A DNA stretch of 64,000 nucleotides from Diprion similis (GCF_021155765.1 NC_060105.1:6608501-6672500), one strand, 5' to 3'; counted from the stretch's first letter, positions 51,550 through 63,718 are shown. The notes: generated by a model from the sequence alone, not told the origin. A program made the numbers and translations.

Positions 51550-54500
51550 TCACGCCTGCTTCGGATGAGGTGCCGGTGCGGGAGGCTCCGAACGGAAACA
51601 GGATAAGAGGAAGCCGGTGTACATTGCGAAGAGAATGGTAATCGCGATCAGGGCGTACATGTAGATGTTCAGCTCCGGCTGACGGAACCTGTTCTTCCTC
51701 AGCCAGTCGAGAACGTCTTCCTCGTTGTGGAGATCACCTGCGGGAAAATAGCTATTTATGTGGCACGCCCGTAAGCCGCCTGTTTTTTTTTAGCAAGGAT
51801 AAAGATTTCAGGACGAGCTGAAGGCGAGCCGGAAGCGAGTACTGAAATTATCTGAGCTAAAAAACGGTTTACGGGCATGCCACATACAATATTTTTTACG
51901 GTATGGGCATTGAAAAGCAAAACGAAGAGTGAGGTTATGTCGCGATCTGTTCGACGAAGCTACTTTATTCTTCAGTTTGGGATGCGCACTTCGAACTGCG
52001 CGTCAAAACTGCGGAATAAAGACTTTATTTATTCCGCGCAACTTTGTTCGCTGCCGTATAAAGCGTCACTTTATGAAACGAAAGCTGCCACAAAAAGTGA
52101 ACTTTTCAATGCCCATGCCGTAAAAAGTAATGTTTCCAATTTCCGACACAAACCGAGTCTTTCCACTCGGATCGCTCACCTCGATAGATGCTGGGGAATC
52201 TCTTCCGGAAGTAGACTATAGCCGGCAGTTTGGTCACTCCCCATTTCCGGGCGTAACGCGAGTCTGACATCTTGACGAATGTTATGTCTAAGTTGTCCGT
52301 CTCTCCGTCGATTTTCTCCAACCTTTCGTTAACCATTTCGCTCTCCTTGTGATTGTTCTCGTCTATGGTGGTACGCGATAACGATCGATCGATTAGCGAT
52401 GGAACAGTTTCAGGAATATGGGTTTGTTGATAACTTACAGAAAAATACGGTGAGGAATTCATTCTCGTCGAGGAGTTTGTCCAGCATCTTTCTGTTCACC
52501 TCTTCGATCTCGTTCTTTATCTCAAAAACATCCTGGGACGTAAGCCACTGGAGTACCTTGTCCTCTTGATTCAGATCACCGTCGTATATCAGCGGAGTTT
52601 TCTTCCGGAAGTAGACAAGCGACGGCACGTTAAGGACGTTGTACTTTCCGGCTGCCTCGGCACTAGCTATCTTCACAAAGTCTATTCCGAACAAATCGGC
52701 CTCTCCGTCGATCTTCTCGAGGGCTTCCATGATTTCGTCGCACTCCGGACAGTCCTCGTCGTCTGAAAAAATTGACGAATTACACACCCAGACTTCATCT
52801 AGGATATTAAAAAACCCCGGTTAAAACGTACAGAAAAATACTGCCAGGAAGGGTGACTCGTCCAAAAGACGTTCAAGCATCCGTTCGTTGACGGATTCGA
52901 TTTCGTCAGCGAGTTCCCGATTGTCGTCGTCGATCAGCCACTCCAGGACCGAGTCCTCGTTCTGTAAGTCGCCTGGAAGAACGAACGAAGAGTCAAATCG
53001 CGTGATTTCCACGTGAGGTAAAATACTGCAGAGAAGTGAAACCACAAACTCCTACCTTCGAACAACAACGGATTTCCATTTCTGAAGTAAACCAACGCCG
53101 GGAAAGTCTTGATGGAATATCTTTTAGCCAGCTGTGGATCCTGGATCTTGACCATGTGGATGCCAAAGACGTCGCACTCGTCGTCGATCCTTTCCAGACC
53201 ATCCAATATTTCGTCACAAATGTGACAGTTCTGTTTATCTGAAAGAAAAAATCATTGTCACATCGCCAGCGAGAGCCAATGTCCCACTGTTACTTACAAA
53301 AGTAGACTGCCAAGTACTGCGTGTCCTCAACCGAAGCCTCCAGCATTACTCGCGTTATCAGTTCTATCCTGTCCTCGGTTTTCTGGGTGATCAACCACTG
53401 CAGGACTTCTTCCTCTTCGGAGAGGTCACCTGCGATGAGAAATTAAAATTTTATTAGGATTCGTTCTGTAACTGGATGGATTGGTGGTTCAAAGTGGACA
53501 GTCTGACCTTCGAACACGTTGGGAGTCTGTTTTTCGAAGTAAACGAGCACCGGGAAGTCTGTGACTCCGTAGTCCTCGGCTATCTTGTAATCCTAGAAAT
53601 GAGAATGAGGCATTAAAGAGGATGAAAGCCCTGGGAAAATGGAATTAACGAAAAACGTTAGAAAAAAGATGACGACGAACCTGGGTCTTGACAAAGGTAA
53701 TACCATATCTGTCGCAATCGTCGTCGATGTTTTCAAGCTCCTCAAGAATACCGGCGCACTGTTCGCAGTCGTCGCTATCTGTGGAAAATACTCGAGAGTT
53801 AAAACAGAAAAAGGATCATCTCAGCCGGTGCTTTACACGAAGAAATGGCGTAAAGTGTACAGTGGTACGATATAATGATTAATGATTATGTATAACGAAC
53901 GTGATCAGAGTTGCGATGACCATCTATGTACGATTAGTTTGTTGTTGTAGGTTTTTTTTTTTTGTCGTGTGTGCATTCATGAGCTTGTATGCTTTTGTGT
54001 GAACGTGCCGATGATGAACGATGAACTGTTGGTGGGTGTCGTTGTTGCATGTTGAAGATATAAATTCTGATGAAATACCACACACTCACACACACAGACA
54101 TTGAATTAAGGTAAATCTACCAAAACGCTACGGATCAACAGCGTGGCTGTGAGTGATTAAAACTAAGGAATCTAAAGTATTATCGCATGCTTATTCGGAA
54201 AAGTCTAATAATACGTAGCTTCGCATGGGGATAATCGCATGCTGGAATTTTATTGCGTTTTCCTAAATTAATTTTCGGGAACGTGAACTACGGAGGTTGG
54301 GGTGGGGGTGGGGGTGGGTGAATTCAGTTGTTCCTATAATACATCTGCCGCAGAGTGTTTATCTCCGCTAAAAAGTGAACAACTTATTGTGCAATAGAAA
54401 ACTCTTGCATGTTGTTTGACTACAATGAACAACTTCGGATAATCCTCCGGTGATATCCTTCACGCAAGGTGTATAAAAGAAAAAACGTAAAATCGAACGG

Positions 54501-56458
54501 GGGCACAAATGAGAAATATTAAACGTGGTCTTGATCATCGACAGTGGCGGGTCCAAGCTAATTGTGCGGACTTGCGAATGAAAACTGCGTACTACAAATG
54601 ACTATATATACGAGTAAAATTCAGACTGTATCAGGGTATACAGGGATCAGTTCTTGTACCATCGTTATCTTCAGCAACCTCGGCTTCGGTATTCTTCTGC
54701 ATCTCCTGTTTGTGACGCATCTGCTTGCGATACGCTTTCGACTGGCACAAGTCGCAGAGAGTTCTGTTCCCTGCGGCATTCGTTTATAATCGTGTACAGC
54801 TTTGGTAGTAGGTAGAGTTAGACATTATTGCATTCACAAAGCGTCGCCGAAATAAATATAATCATAATGGATAATGATAAACATAACGGTAATGAATGAC
54901 ATCGTAACCAGAGGCTCGATTATAATACGCGTTGCGATTCAACGAAAAATGTTGTTCCGTAACTCTTTGCGCTTCACGCGCTCTCAATTACATAAATCTG
55001 CTCAAATTTATGCGTGAACCACGCCGACAGTGTCAAACGATCGTTAAACCCTCGACAGGAACACAGACATAGCTCTCCGTACTGGCTGACGCCGAATGTA
55101 AATTGACAGAGCGAATCGAGCGTACTAGAACGTAGCCGGAAAATCGCGATGAGCGAAGTGCAAAGAATTCACGAACGCCAAGCGTCGCATGGTTTACGTA
55201 AAAAATAACAATAATAAGCATGGTACTGGTACAGCCAGAGAGAGAGGCTAAAGATACATTCCTGCTTGGCGGTTGGCAGCGGCCGTGGGACTGTCAGACT
55301 TACAAAAGTACACAGCCAGAGCATCCGATTCCCTGATAAGGTGAAGGAGGTCCTCGCCTTCCAGAGCCTCGATTACTTCCCCGAAAGGATCCTTCTGGGT
55401 CAAAAGCCACTGGAGAATTTGATCCTCGTCGTAGAGGTCGCCTGCGATAAGGTGGAAGGTTAGTCGGTTGCGGATCATGGAATCGTGGATCGTCTCACCT
55501 GCGTAGATGACAGGTTCCTTCGACCCCATTTTGAAGAAGAGAATTGCGGGTAAGGCGAAGACCCCAAACTCTTTGGAAAGCTGCCTGTCGTCGATTTTTA
55601 CAAAGTTTATTCCTGCCCCGTCAGCCTCGTCGTCGATGTGCTCGATCTCCGCCAGCACTCGACTACACTGCTTGCAGTCGTTGCTGTCTAAAAATGGGGT
55701 AATTCTCTTCGTTAATCGCCCTTATTCGGACACTCCGGATGAGAGTTTGGAACGAAAAGTTAAGAGAAAGAAAAATCGTTTCAAGTAATATCCAGGAACG
55801 GTATTTGCCACCATGACGATGAACATGAGTGAACCAACGATAGATATCTTTCAAAGGATTCAATTCGTTTTTCTTATGACTTGTCGATTGATCCCCGAAC
55901 TTACAAAAGAACACGGCGACGTAGTCTGACGTCTGGCGAATCTTGTGAAACATTTTACGATTCACGCGTTCGATGTGATCGGTGAGTTCCATGTTTTCGG
56001 GGTTTGTAAGCCAGTCGAGTATCTCCTCCTCGTCGTCGATGTCCCCGTCGTAGTTGATGTACTTCCCTTTACGGAAGTAGGTGATTCCTGGGGGATTCCG
56101 AAAGCCGTACTTCTTCGCCATCAGACGGTCCTTCATTTGGACAATCTTGATGCCGTATTCCGCTGCCTCGTCGTCGATCAGCTCGAGGTGGCGAAGCACT
56201 CGAGGACTCTCCGGGTCTTCTTCCTTGTCTGAAAGTAAAAAATTTACAGGCACGTCACGCTCAGTGATTTCTCTGATTAGCGAGCATTCGAATTTGGGTT
56301 AAGTTCGACCTTCGATATGCACTCACAGAATATGACGGCGAGGAATTCCTTCGTCTCTATGTACCTGACCAGCGTCTCCCGGTCGATCTCTTCGATGCTG
56401 GCATCGTTCTTCTGCTTAACCATCCACTGCAAGACTTCGGCTTCGTCGAGGAGGTTAC
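51550..56458 (-). CDS. Membrane-anchored multi-thioredoxin-fold protein, 5' end missing
   Basis: The encoded protein consists of tandem thioredoxin-like modules, probably in the secretory pathway lumen or outside the cell; I do not recognise a named gene. Twelve exons in transcript order: 56327-56458, 55905-56228, 55499-55687, 55304-55441, 53681-53778, 53508-53592, 53298-53429, 53056-53238, 52832-52972, 52439-52762, 52180-52362, 51550-51737. All phases agree, giving about 704 residues. Each module reads AVFFY...CxxC..ILEELExIDDE...GIxFVK...PALVYFR...P.IYEGDL..EDxVLxWL. The six visible module starts have, in order, no cysteines (EDPESPRVL), CKQC, CEQC, CHIC, CPEC and no cysteines (NHKESEMV). 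The C-terminus has a membrane segment (ALIAITILFAMYTGFLLSCF) and a 16-residue tail without KKxx. The first visible exon continues an upstream module, so at least one more exon is missing. Confidence 0.88.
51757..51886. repeat. Foldback element 1 in the last intron
   Basis: The arm 51757-51778 (TATGTGGCACGCCCGTAAGCC and one more base) is the reverse complement of 51865-51886 at 20 of 22 positions. The similarity continues inward through TTTTTAGC and TTTCAG blocks, so the element is nearly a complete hairpin. It has no coding capacity and looks like a short non-autonomous transposon remnant in the last intron of the thioredoxin-repeat gene. Confidence 0.8.
51892..52127. repeat. Foldback element 2 in the last intron
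   Basis: The arm 51892-51917 (ACGGTATGGGCATTGAAAAG core) is the reverse complement of 52102-52127 at 24 of 26 positions. An inner palindrome GCGGAATAAA...TTTATTCCGC lies at 52011-52038. It starts five bases after foldback element 1, so the two either inserted next to each other or form one composite element. Confidence 0.8.
54299..54317 (+). other. G-quadruplex-type G tract
   Basis: Four G runs (4, 5, 5 and 3 bases) are separated by single T bases on the + strand, inside the longest intron of the - strand thioredoxin-repeat gene. The pattern meets the usual G4 rule; any effect on transcription is inference. Confidence 0.7.
54631..54770 (-). CDS. Candidate alternative terminal exon with CxxC
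   Basis: After the acceptor GCCGCAG on the - strand, a frame of 46 codons including stop has exactly the phase needed to follow the exon ending at 55304. It reads (W)NRTLCDLCQSKAYRKQMRHK and ends in a charged tail, DNDGTRTDPCIP. The CDLC falls at the position where the normal next exon has CEQC, so it would give a truncated isoform. The acceptor lacks a strong pyrimidine tract and another - strand frame is also open, so this could be chance. Confidence 0.3.
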
Positions 56459-59400
56459 CTGGGATAGAATACTGCGGTTTACTGCCATTCTCTCCGACCG
56501 CCACCGGTATCCCCGGCGTTAATTCCTTGCAACTCAAAGACTATTAAACGCGTACAACGAATACTCTGAAAATTATTATAAAAAGCAACAATTGGCTCGC
56601 TTTTGTAACGATATATAATTCGTTACTCTTGGATGATCATTCGAGAGTAATACATGTATATATGTATATTTGTGTATATACGCAGTTTTTTTTTTTCTTA
56701 CAGATAGAACGAATCGCTTTCTGGGTAATCGTTCTGGAATGGCTTTTGAACAGACTTTGCTTGCAATACAGGTATTCATAAATTTATATTTACATACGTA
56801 TATAATATTTATTTATCGACTTTAGTCTCTGTCGACTTACCCTGTATAATCCGCGTTTTGCCCTCGACGCAGCGGCCCAAAGTTGAGAGAAGTCAACCGC
56901 ACCATACAAGATGTGTACACTATTTTAGATAGAGGCATACCAAACCGGCGAAGAGGAGCCCAGAGACAATGTGCAGCCACCGATATGAACACGGCTTCCC
57001 AATCCTTATTTCTTTATTATTCATCGTGTGTATTAGTAGTGTCATGGTAGAAGAGCCAAGCGCTTCATGGACTAATCGAGTTTGTTTCAGCTCCATTTTT
57101 TTTTTCCAAAATTTTCATTCAAATTCGTTCAATTATCAAATTTTCCAAAAGAAATCCTTTTATTATATCATATCTGAGCTTGGCTCTCCTAGTTTTTACA
57201 TGATAATATGTGATTATGTGTCTTGTGACAAGATTTTCAAAATGTCAGTGAAAATTTGAATTCTCAGCAGGGCCAAGCAAAGATAAAGGAACGTAACGAT
57301 TTAGTAGTAGGAAATATATTTATTCTCATATTATGTTTGTCATACATGTTGCGCTTATATGCATTAATAAGACTATAGATTGTTTCTTTACTTGTTTCTT
57401 GTTTTGTGTATTTGATTTTTTGCTAACGAGTCAAGGTTTTTTTTATTTTTTTGGCGTACCTGCGTAACTCTATATAGTATAATGTATATTGTAGGTATAT
57501 AAGTATATATATGTGTATACATATATATATATATATATTATACAACCGTCCGATTAAAAATTTTACAATATACATTCACAGATATAATGTATATTTTTTG
57601 CTACCAAATAAATTTCCCGGTTGTTAAAATTTAAATTCACCATGTCAAAATATATTATATATATTATATATTATATATATAATATATTATTATATATATA
57701 CATACGACCATGCGATTACCGTCCATCGTGCGTACTAATGACAAAAACTGACCGTACAATTCTACGTCAAAATTTCGACAAACACTTCGTTATACTTTCT
57801 CTACAATTTATTGTTTGATTAGCGGTCTCGACGGTTGATAATCGATTTTCAAATATGTACAGATGGTGACAGTAGTTCAAATAGTTTAAGCACAAAACAA
57901 TGTACGTGTTATGTGTGTGTATGTGTGCATGTGTGTGTGTGTATCATTTTCATTCTCGATGTGCGTAAGGGTATATACATCGATTTCATAATAATAATAA
58001 TATTAAATTATTTTAGGATAACAAGTTCCCTGATTTACTTTTTCATTGCTGTTAATTTCAAATAATCACCTCTACGTATTCCTAGCTCGGTGTCGTTTAC
58101 TAATCAATTACTTTTATTTCAATATATCATCCTTGAATCGGATGAAAAAGAAATTATATAAACCCTATACGGAATATAGGTTTTAGCGAACAATCTTAAG
58201 TAATTTCTTTTCTCCTTTCCTTGGTTCATATAAATTTACTTCTCTATTCATTTAGGGACGGATATATTAGTATCGGTGATTTGGCAGGATTTCATTTTTT
58301 TTTTTTTTTCGTTTTTTCTCTTTTATCTACAGTTTAGTTTGTTTTTTTTCTTCCTTGTACGTAACAGTGATTAAAATAGAAATGAAAGGATTTTCATGCG
58401 ATGAAATTAAACGTAGATAAATATATGACACACAGATCTGTTCGCGATTCAAAATGATAAATAATAATTACAAAAGATTAGAGTGAAAAGAAAAGAAAAA
58501 AAAAAAATTTGGAAGATAGAAAACAAAGTGGAAGAAAGACAGAAATGAAATTTGCCCGACAATATGGTGCATGCTGCAAAGCTTGTGATACATACATGTG
58601 GGTACATATATAATAAGTGTAATCAGATTTATTAATAACATGTTTGTTAGAAATGATAATAAAATGGGTGAGATTATTTGAAGAAGAAAAAAAAAAGCAC
58701 AATCGATTTTCCAATTACTGCATGTTCTACATATTTTCGTGCGCCGATTTATGAATGATTCAACGATTCAACACTTTCGATGCACTTGAGAAAACTGAAC
58801 GATCGATCTACGGACTAAACTAATCGATTATCTATTCTGAAAAATAAATTCAATTACTATCGATTCATTCATAATAGAGCACATTACACGATGTCGTAAA
58901 TAAAATTTTTGCAATGCATTAACAATAATTAATAGCGAAGTGATGAAGGATGACCTTTATATTAAATGGAGATTGATATTACAATAGTTAGAAATAATAT
59001 TTATAACTCAGTATAATAGCTGAATAAATTGAAATATATACATGTGTGTATATTAAATATATAGGAACACCGCATGATCTTTGCTTAGCAAAATATCAAG
59101 ATTTATCCGACTACGGGCATAAAAAGAAGTTGGACAAAGAAAATTGAAAAACAAAAGTGCAAAATAACAAATTGCTAACATTGAAAGGAACGGTGAATTG
59201 AGTAAGAGTCGATAAAATTCAAAGAAAAAAAAAAAGAAACGAAAGAAAAAATAAAATCAAAAAACATACTCGACTCTTGTCCCCCCGTGAAAATAGATTA
59301 GACGACTATTGCGACGCTTTGAATAAAATTAATCGAGGTTAATTCATACATATAATATTTTTTACAATTGATGATAAGTACGTACTCGTAGATTTTTTTT

Positions 59401-59956
59401 TATAGGTATATTAATATATATATATATGTATGTATATATGTACAGACTTGAGAATAATTCGATAATTGTCCCGATCTTATCGACGATGATGACGTTCTCG
59501 ATCTCGATGGGTAATCAGTAATGGCAAATTGATTTCCTTATCAATAAATAATGTCACTTCACAAATTGCCGATATTCCCGTCTCTCTTTTCGTACGTACA
59601 ATATTGCTGGGTTGATGTTGTTTTGCTGGTTTCTGTTTCTCCTCTGAACAGTCCGACCGTCAATCATGCTGACGATAAATTAGCCGATAATTGTTGAGCG
59701 TTAATCGAAGCTTCTCGTAGCGTTAAACAACTCTTGGCGTTTCAACGATCGTTCGATTCGTAACGTAACGACGGCTTGGATTATCCTCTATCATCCTCTT
59801 TTCCGTCTACACTCTCTTATCAAATTCCTTCGAAGGTTGTCATCGGTTTCCTTCTTCCCTCCAAGTCTCATAGTTCAAGGTCAAGGTCAAGGCCAAATAC
59901 GCATCGTGCGCAATGAAACTGCATTCTCGATTTTTCGGCTGTGTCTGGCTCTCTCA

Positions 59957-60124
59957 CGCTTTCTCTCTCTCTCTTTCTCTCTCTCACTCTCTCTTCCCAT
60001 TTTTCCATCACGACTTCATTTTCCCTGCTTCTCTATCTCTGTATCCATATTCATCTCGCCACATTCTCCCTTTCTCGCCCCCTCTCACTCTCACTCTCTC
60101 TCTCTCTCATTCTCTCGCACTTTC
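59957..60124 (+). repeat. CT-rich simple sequence
   Basis: This imperfect polypyrimidine stretch, mostly CTCTCT and TTTCTC, gives misleading Leu/Ser-rich frames in three phases. I treat it as non-coding. Confidence 0.85.
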
Positions 60125-60713
60125 TCTTGCCGCCCTCTTTCGATTTATCTCTTGGTTTTTCTTCCCCTAGACCTTGATGAGGTACGGAATCCCAGCTACA
60201 ACTGCAACATCCAGGCCCACGACTCTCATAGTATATAATTATATACTTTTCAAATTCAATTAATTACATCTTTCTTTTCACCTCATTTCATATTTTGTTA
60301 ATGTTACTTTTTTTTTTCCACTAAGCATATGGATTAATATTTCTCTTTATCTTTATCTTTATTAGATGGCTCAAATTCTGGATACTGCTGATATTGGGGT
60401 TTTTCTGGGTTTTTTTTTTTTTTTGTTTTTTTTTTCTCTTGCGTTATGTATAAACACAACTCCGTTTCAAGATAACAATATCGCATATCGCATATAGAAC
60501 TTTATGATTTTAGGATTGGCCGAAGGACTCGCGGTAGTGCTGGCAGCCTAAAATCTCCACGTGACAATACATAGTTATATATGATATTTATATAGTTTTT
60601 CTTCAAGTTCACGTGATGTAAATAGTTAGTTATACATACGTAACTATGCGTATAATATAAAGGAAGATCTTTATGAATATGGATAAAAACGTGGGTGCAA
60701 TCTTTTTCTAAAT

Positions 60714-60733
60714 CATCGTCGCCATCATCATCG

Positions 60734-60765
<32 letters not shown>

Positions 60766-60783
60766 GCCATCATCCTCCTCCTC
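60714..60783. repeat. (CAT)n microsatellite
   Basis: About 20 trinucleotide units, mostly CAT with CGT/CGC/CCT variants, translate as poly-Ser or poly-Asp in shadow frames. Confidence 0.93.
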
Positions 60784-61825
60784 TCTATACATGTCTCACA
60801 ATGCCTCTGAATTTTATTTATTGTTATTTATATCTATTTTAATTTTTTTCTTCCTTTTTGTTTTTATTTTTTTTTTGCTTTTTCCTTCTTTACTGTTTTC
60901 TGTTAACCATTTCTCATCTCCAGCGAGCTATGAACGAGTCCCGACTAATTTAGGCGACCAGCACTGCTCCGATCCACTGCTCAGTAACCACTTCTGCGTG
61001 CACCCCGCGATGTTTCTTCAAAGACCACGCAGCCGCGTGGCGCCTGCATCTGTGGTGGAACACGAAAGTGTCATGCCTACCACTTGGTGTGGTGGGCTTT
61101 CACTCGAAACTCGCGCACGATACTCAAATATTTTACTCTATCTATATTTTTGATTTTTGATTTTTGATTTTTGATTTTAGATATTAGATTTTTTTTTTTT
61201 TGTTCCTTTTTTTTTTTTTAATCTTTGATCTATTTTTCTGTTCTTCAAGGTTTTGATCTTTCTCTACGCGCGAGTTATACGTGCAAGCCCTGTGTTTTAT
61301 TTTAATTTGTTTTTCTTTTTTGTTTGTTTTTCGTGCGAGTGTTAGGTACTATATTACTCTGTACGGAAATATTTATCTAATGCATATGCAATAAATTGCG
61401 TACACGATAACGGTTAAGTCCCTGCCCCAGATATACCGCATTCTCTAATAATAACAATAACAATAATAATATTAATGAATATCAAGATTCGAAGATGTGA
61501 TACAAATATACGACAAAATTAACACAACACGGGCAGTGACTTAATCCGAGATGAATTTATTTATTGAAGGTGGGTGCAGGGTGGGCTGTGCTTAGGTTTT
61601 CATAGAGATCCGAGACACGGATGTTGGCTTGAAATAAAAATGGAGAAAAAAATAAAGAGGTTGATTATTAATTTATGCAATTTATACGAGGGAGAGTTAA
61701 GCGCGGATAGAGTGTTCGATGAAAGTGAAAACGGGCTTCGGGTTTACAACATTATTCGAATTCAATATTATTCAGCTGCATTTTGCAGATTGCATTTGCG
61801 ACTTTTGTGTGTTCACGGTTCGTAT

Positions 61826-62178
61826 CTACCACAACCAATTGAGATATTTACCACTTCCGAAGAATCCCTTTTTCCCCTTTCCTGATTTGCTCTCCTTAGC
61901 CGTGTTCGCCGTCGACGAAGGTGCGGCGGCGAGGCTTGCGGCCGACTTTTTGCTGTCCTTTGCCGAGAGCTTGTTTATCGGCTTTAAGGATGGCGCGACC
62001 AGCTTTGACGAAGTCACTGTTCTTGATTTCATACCGGGCTTGCTCGTTACCGGACTGGCCTTTGCGACTTTGGTACCACGTGCCACTTCGGCTGGACAGC
62101 ACTGGTAAGGCGCATAGGAAGGAATCGTGGGTTTCGCACTTTTACCGCCCATCCCGATGTAGAAACAGCCATCGCCTG
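61826..62178 (-). CDS. Terminal coding exon of an unidentified gene
   Basis: I do not recognise the product. After the acceptor GTGACTGCAG, a 353-nt exon with two leading bases encodes about 116 residues and ends in TAG. It opens (G)DGCFYIGMGGKSAKPTIP, passes CCPAEVARGTKV, and then is rich in Lys, Ser and Ala (SKPGMKSRTVTSSKL), ending GKKGFFGSGKYLNWLW. Base composition is clearly higher in GC than the flanks. If read without splicing it could start at an ATG at 62194. The upstream exons must lie above 62.2 kb and I could not find them. The phase also fits the module boundary YEG|D of the thioredoxin-repeat gene downstream, so it may be an early alternative end of that gene, or the end of a separate gene. 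Confidence 0.6.
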
Positions 62179-62251
62179 CAGTCACCAAATACATGCGAGT
62201 CAGACAAGAGAATTGGCTAGCCTGTCGGGATATTTTTTTTCATTTTTCAAT

Positions 62252-62310
62252 TCACCATCAACATCATCATCATCATCATCATCATCATCATAATCATCAT
62301 CATTATCATT
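62252..62310. repeat. (ATC)n microsatellite
   Basis: About 18 ATC-type units with a few TAATCATCAT and TTATC interruptions, directly upstream of the exon at 61826-62178 in transcript sense. Confidence 0.9.
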
Positions 62311-63198
62311 ATCACTCTAAATGTGAGCATGGCATATAAAGCAAAACGTGCAGTGAGTCAAATGTGGTATAGGAAAAAGAAAACGAAGAAAAAATTCAGA
62401 CAGAAGAGATGAGTAACGTATAAATTACTTGGATAAAAAAAAAAAAAAAAAAAAAAAAGAAAACAGAAAAAAAAATGGAAATTTCGAATTATCCAAAGAA
62501 AGAAAAACGAAAACAATACTATAAGGACCGGTATGCAAGGACCAGCCTCCGTTTTTTATACGTCATATGTATTTCGCATTATTGTATGTGTATGTGATAA
62601 AAAACGACAATAATGATAAACATTATAATAATCATAATAATAATAAAAGTCAGCAGTTAGTAGCAGGTGCGGAAGACGATGAAATATTACAATTTATTAT
62701 CATATAATAATATCTTCCGGAAACAAACAATGGAAAGAAAAAAAAAAAAAAATTGTTAAGTACGAAAGGTAATAACGACAAAATAAGAATGTTGAAATTT
62801 TTGTTTTTGGGTTTTTTTCTTTTCCTTTTTTTTTTTTTTGTTTTTTTTTTTTGTTTTTCTCTCAAACATTTATGTTATTATTTCGACAGTTGCGTGTCGC
62901 GGGTGTCGGTTTTCTTTCTCATGCTCCGTGTGGTTCTCTTCTTTTTGGACAACTACTGATTTAATTTCATTTTGCCGTTGTTGGAAAATTGTGAAAAAAG
63001 AAAGGTAGATGAAGAAAAGGTGAGAAGTAAAAAAAAAAAAAAAAAAAATCGCAAATGACAAACAGAGGTATATAGCATACACGGAGGCTAGTCCGATTCT
63101 CTCGACTACAAACTCGCCGCAGACGACGGCTGTCAAACTCACACGCGTTATTATTATATAATCAACAATCACACCTTTTTTTTCTCATTATATGCACC

Positions 63199-63200
<2 letters not shown>

Positions 63201-63236
<36 letters not shown>

Positions 63237-63288
63237 TTTATACCTTATGTATATATATATATATATATATATGTATTATATATATATA
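63201..63288. repeat. Paired (TA)n tracts
   Basis: Two TA tracts of roughly 15 and 20 units, separated by about 17 bases, lie in otherwise AT-rich sequence. Confidence 0.9.
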
Positions 63289-63672
63289 CACATACACAAG
63301 GAATGATAACAATATGACTTGCAGGGTGATTTATTTCTTGTGTTATTTATTTTATATAATTATTTAATTATTTGATTATTTTATCGTCCTTTCTGCCTTG
63401 TTTTTCCTTAATTTTCTTTCTCGTACATTCTCCCATCACCGAGCATTTCATTCTACGGATGCAAAGCACATGCGTTGATCGGCATTGTATATTAATTAAA
63501 ATCGCTTTTGCGGGTATATTTATAATGCTTATAATGAGGTGACTGACTAAAGATGACGTGCAAATACGCCACGCTGCGGTTTCTCTAAGGACGATATACC
63601 TATATCCTATAGGTAATATGTAAAAAAAAAACTATATTAGCAGTTGATTTTCATCTGCCATGCATCGCATGG

Positions 63673-63673
63673 T

Positions 63674-63718
<45 letters not shown>
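63673..63718. repeat. (GA)n microsatellite
   Basis: About 22 GA units contain a single AAAG interruption. The Arg-Glu frame over it is a repeat artefact. Confidence 0.93.

Larger units (their letters stand above)
56459..61825. other. AT-rich, microsatellite-dense interval
   Basis: No secure exon is found in these 5.4 kb. TA runs occur near 57510-57540 and 57650-57700, and a CT-rich tract at 59957-60124. A CAT repeat lies at 60714-60783, and five TTTTTGA-type units near 61140-61185. A less AT-rich island at about 60930-61130 could be an exon on either strand. On the + strand at 56969 a short frame begins with a signal-peptide-like segment, but no continuing exon was found. Much of the region may be 3' UTR of the exon at 61826-62178. 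Confidence 0.55.

Noticed and set aside
56840-56900. Exon ending ATACAGG|GTAAGT as the exon before 56458
   Set aside because: The donor is good and the phase fits, but no acceptor or thioredoxin motif could be found upstream of it.
59440-59520. Short - strand frame PIEIENVIIVDKIG as a missing thioredoxin module
   Set aside because: It lacks the module pattern and has no credible acceptor or donor.
59837-60238. 133-codon Ser/Leu-rich + strand frame
   Set aside because: It arises from polypyrimidine simple sequence and is open in several phases at once.
60502-60792. Asp-rich - strand and Ser-rich + strand frames
   Set aside because: They are translations of the CAT trinucleotide repeat.
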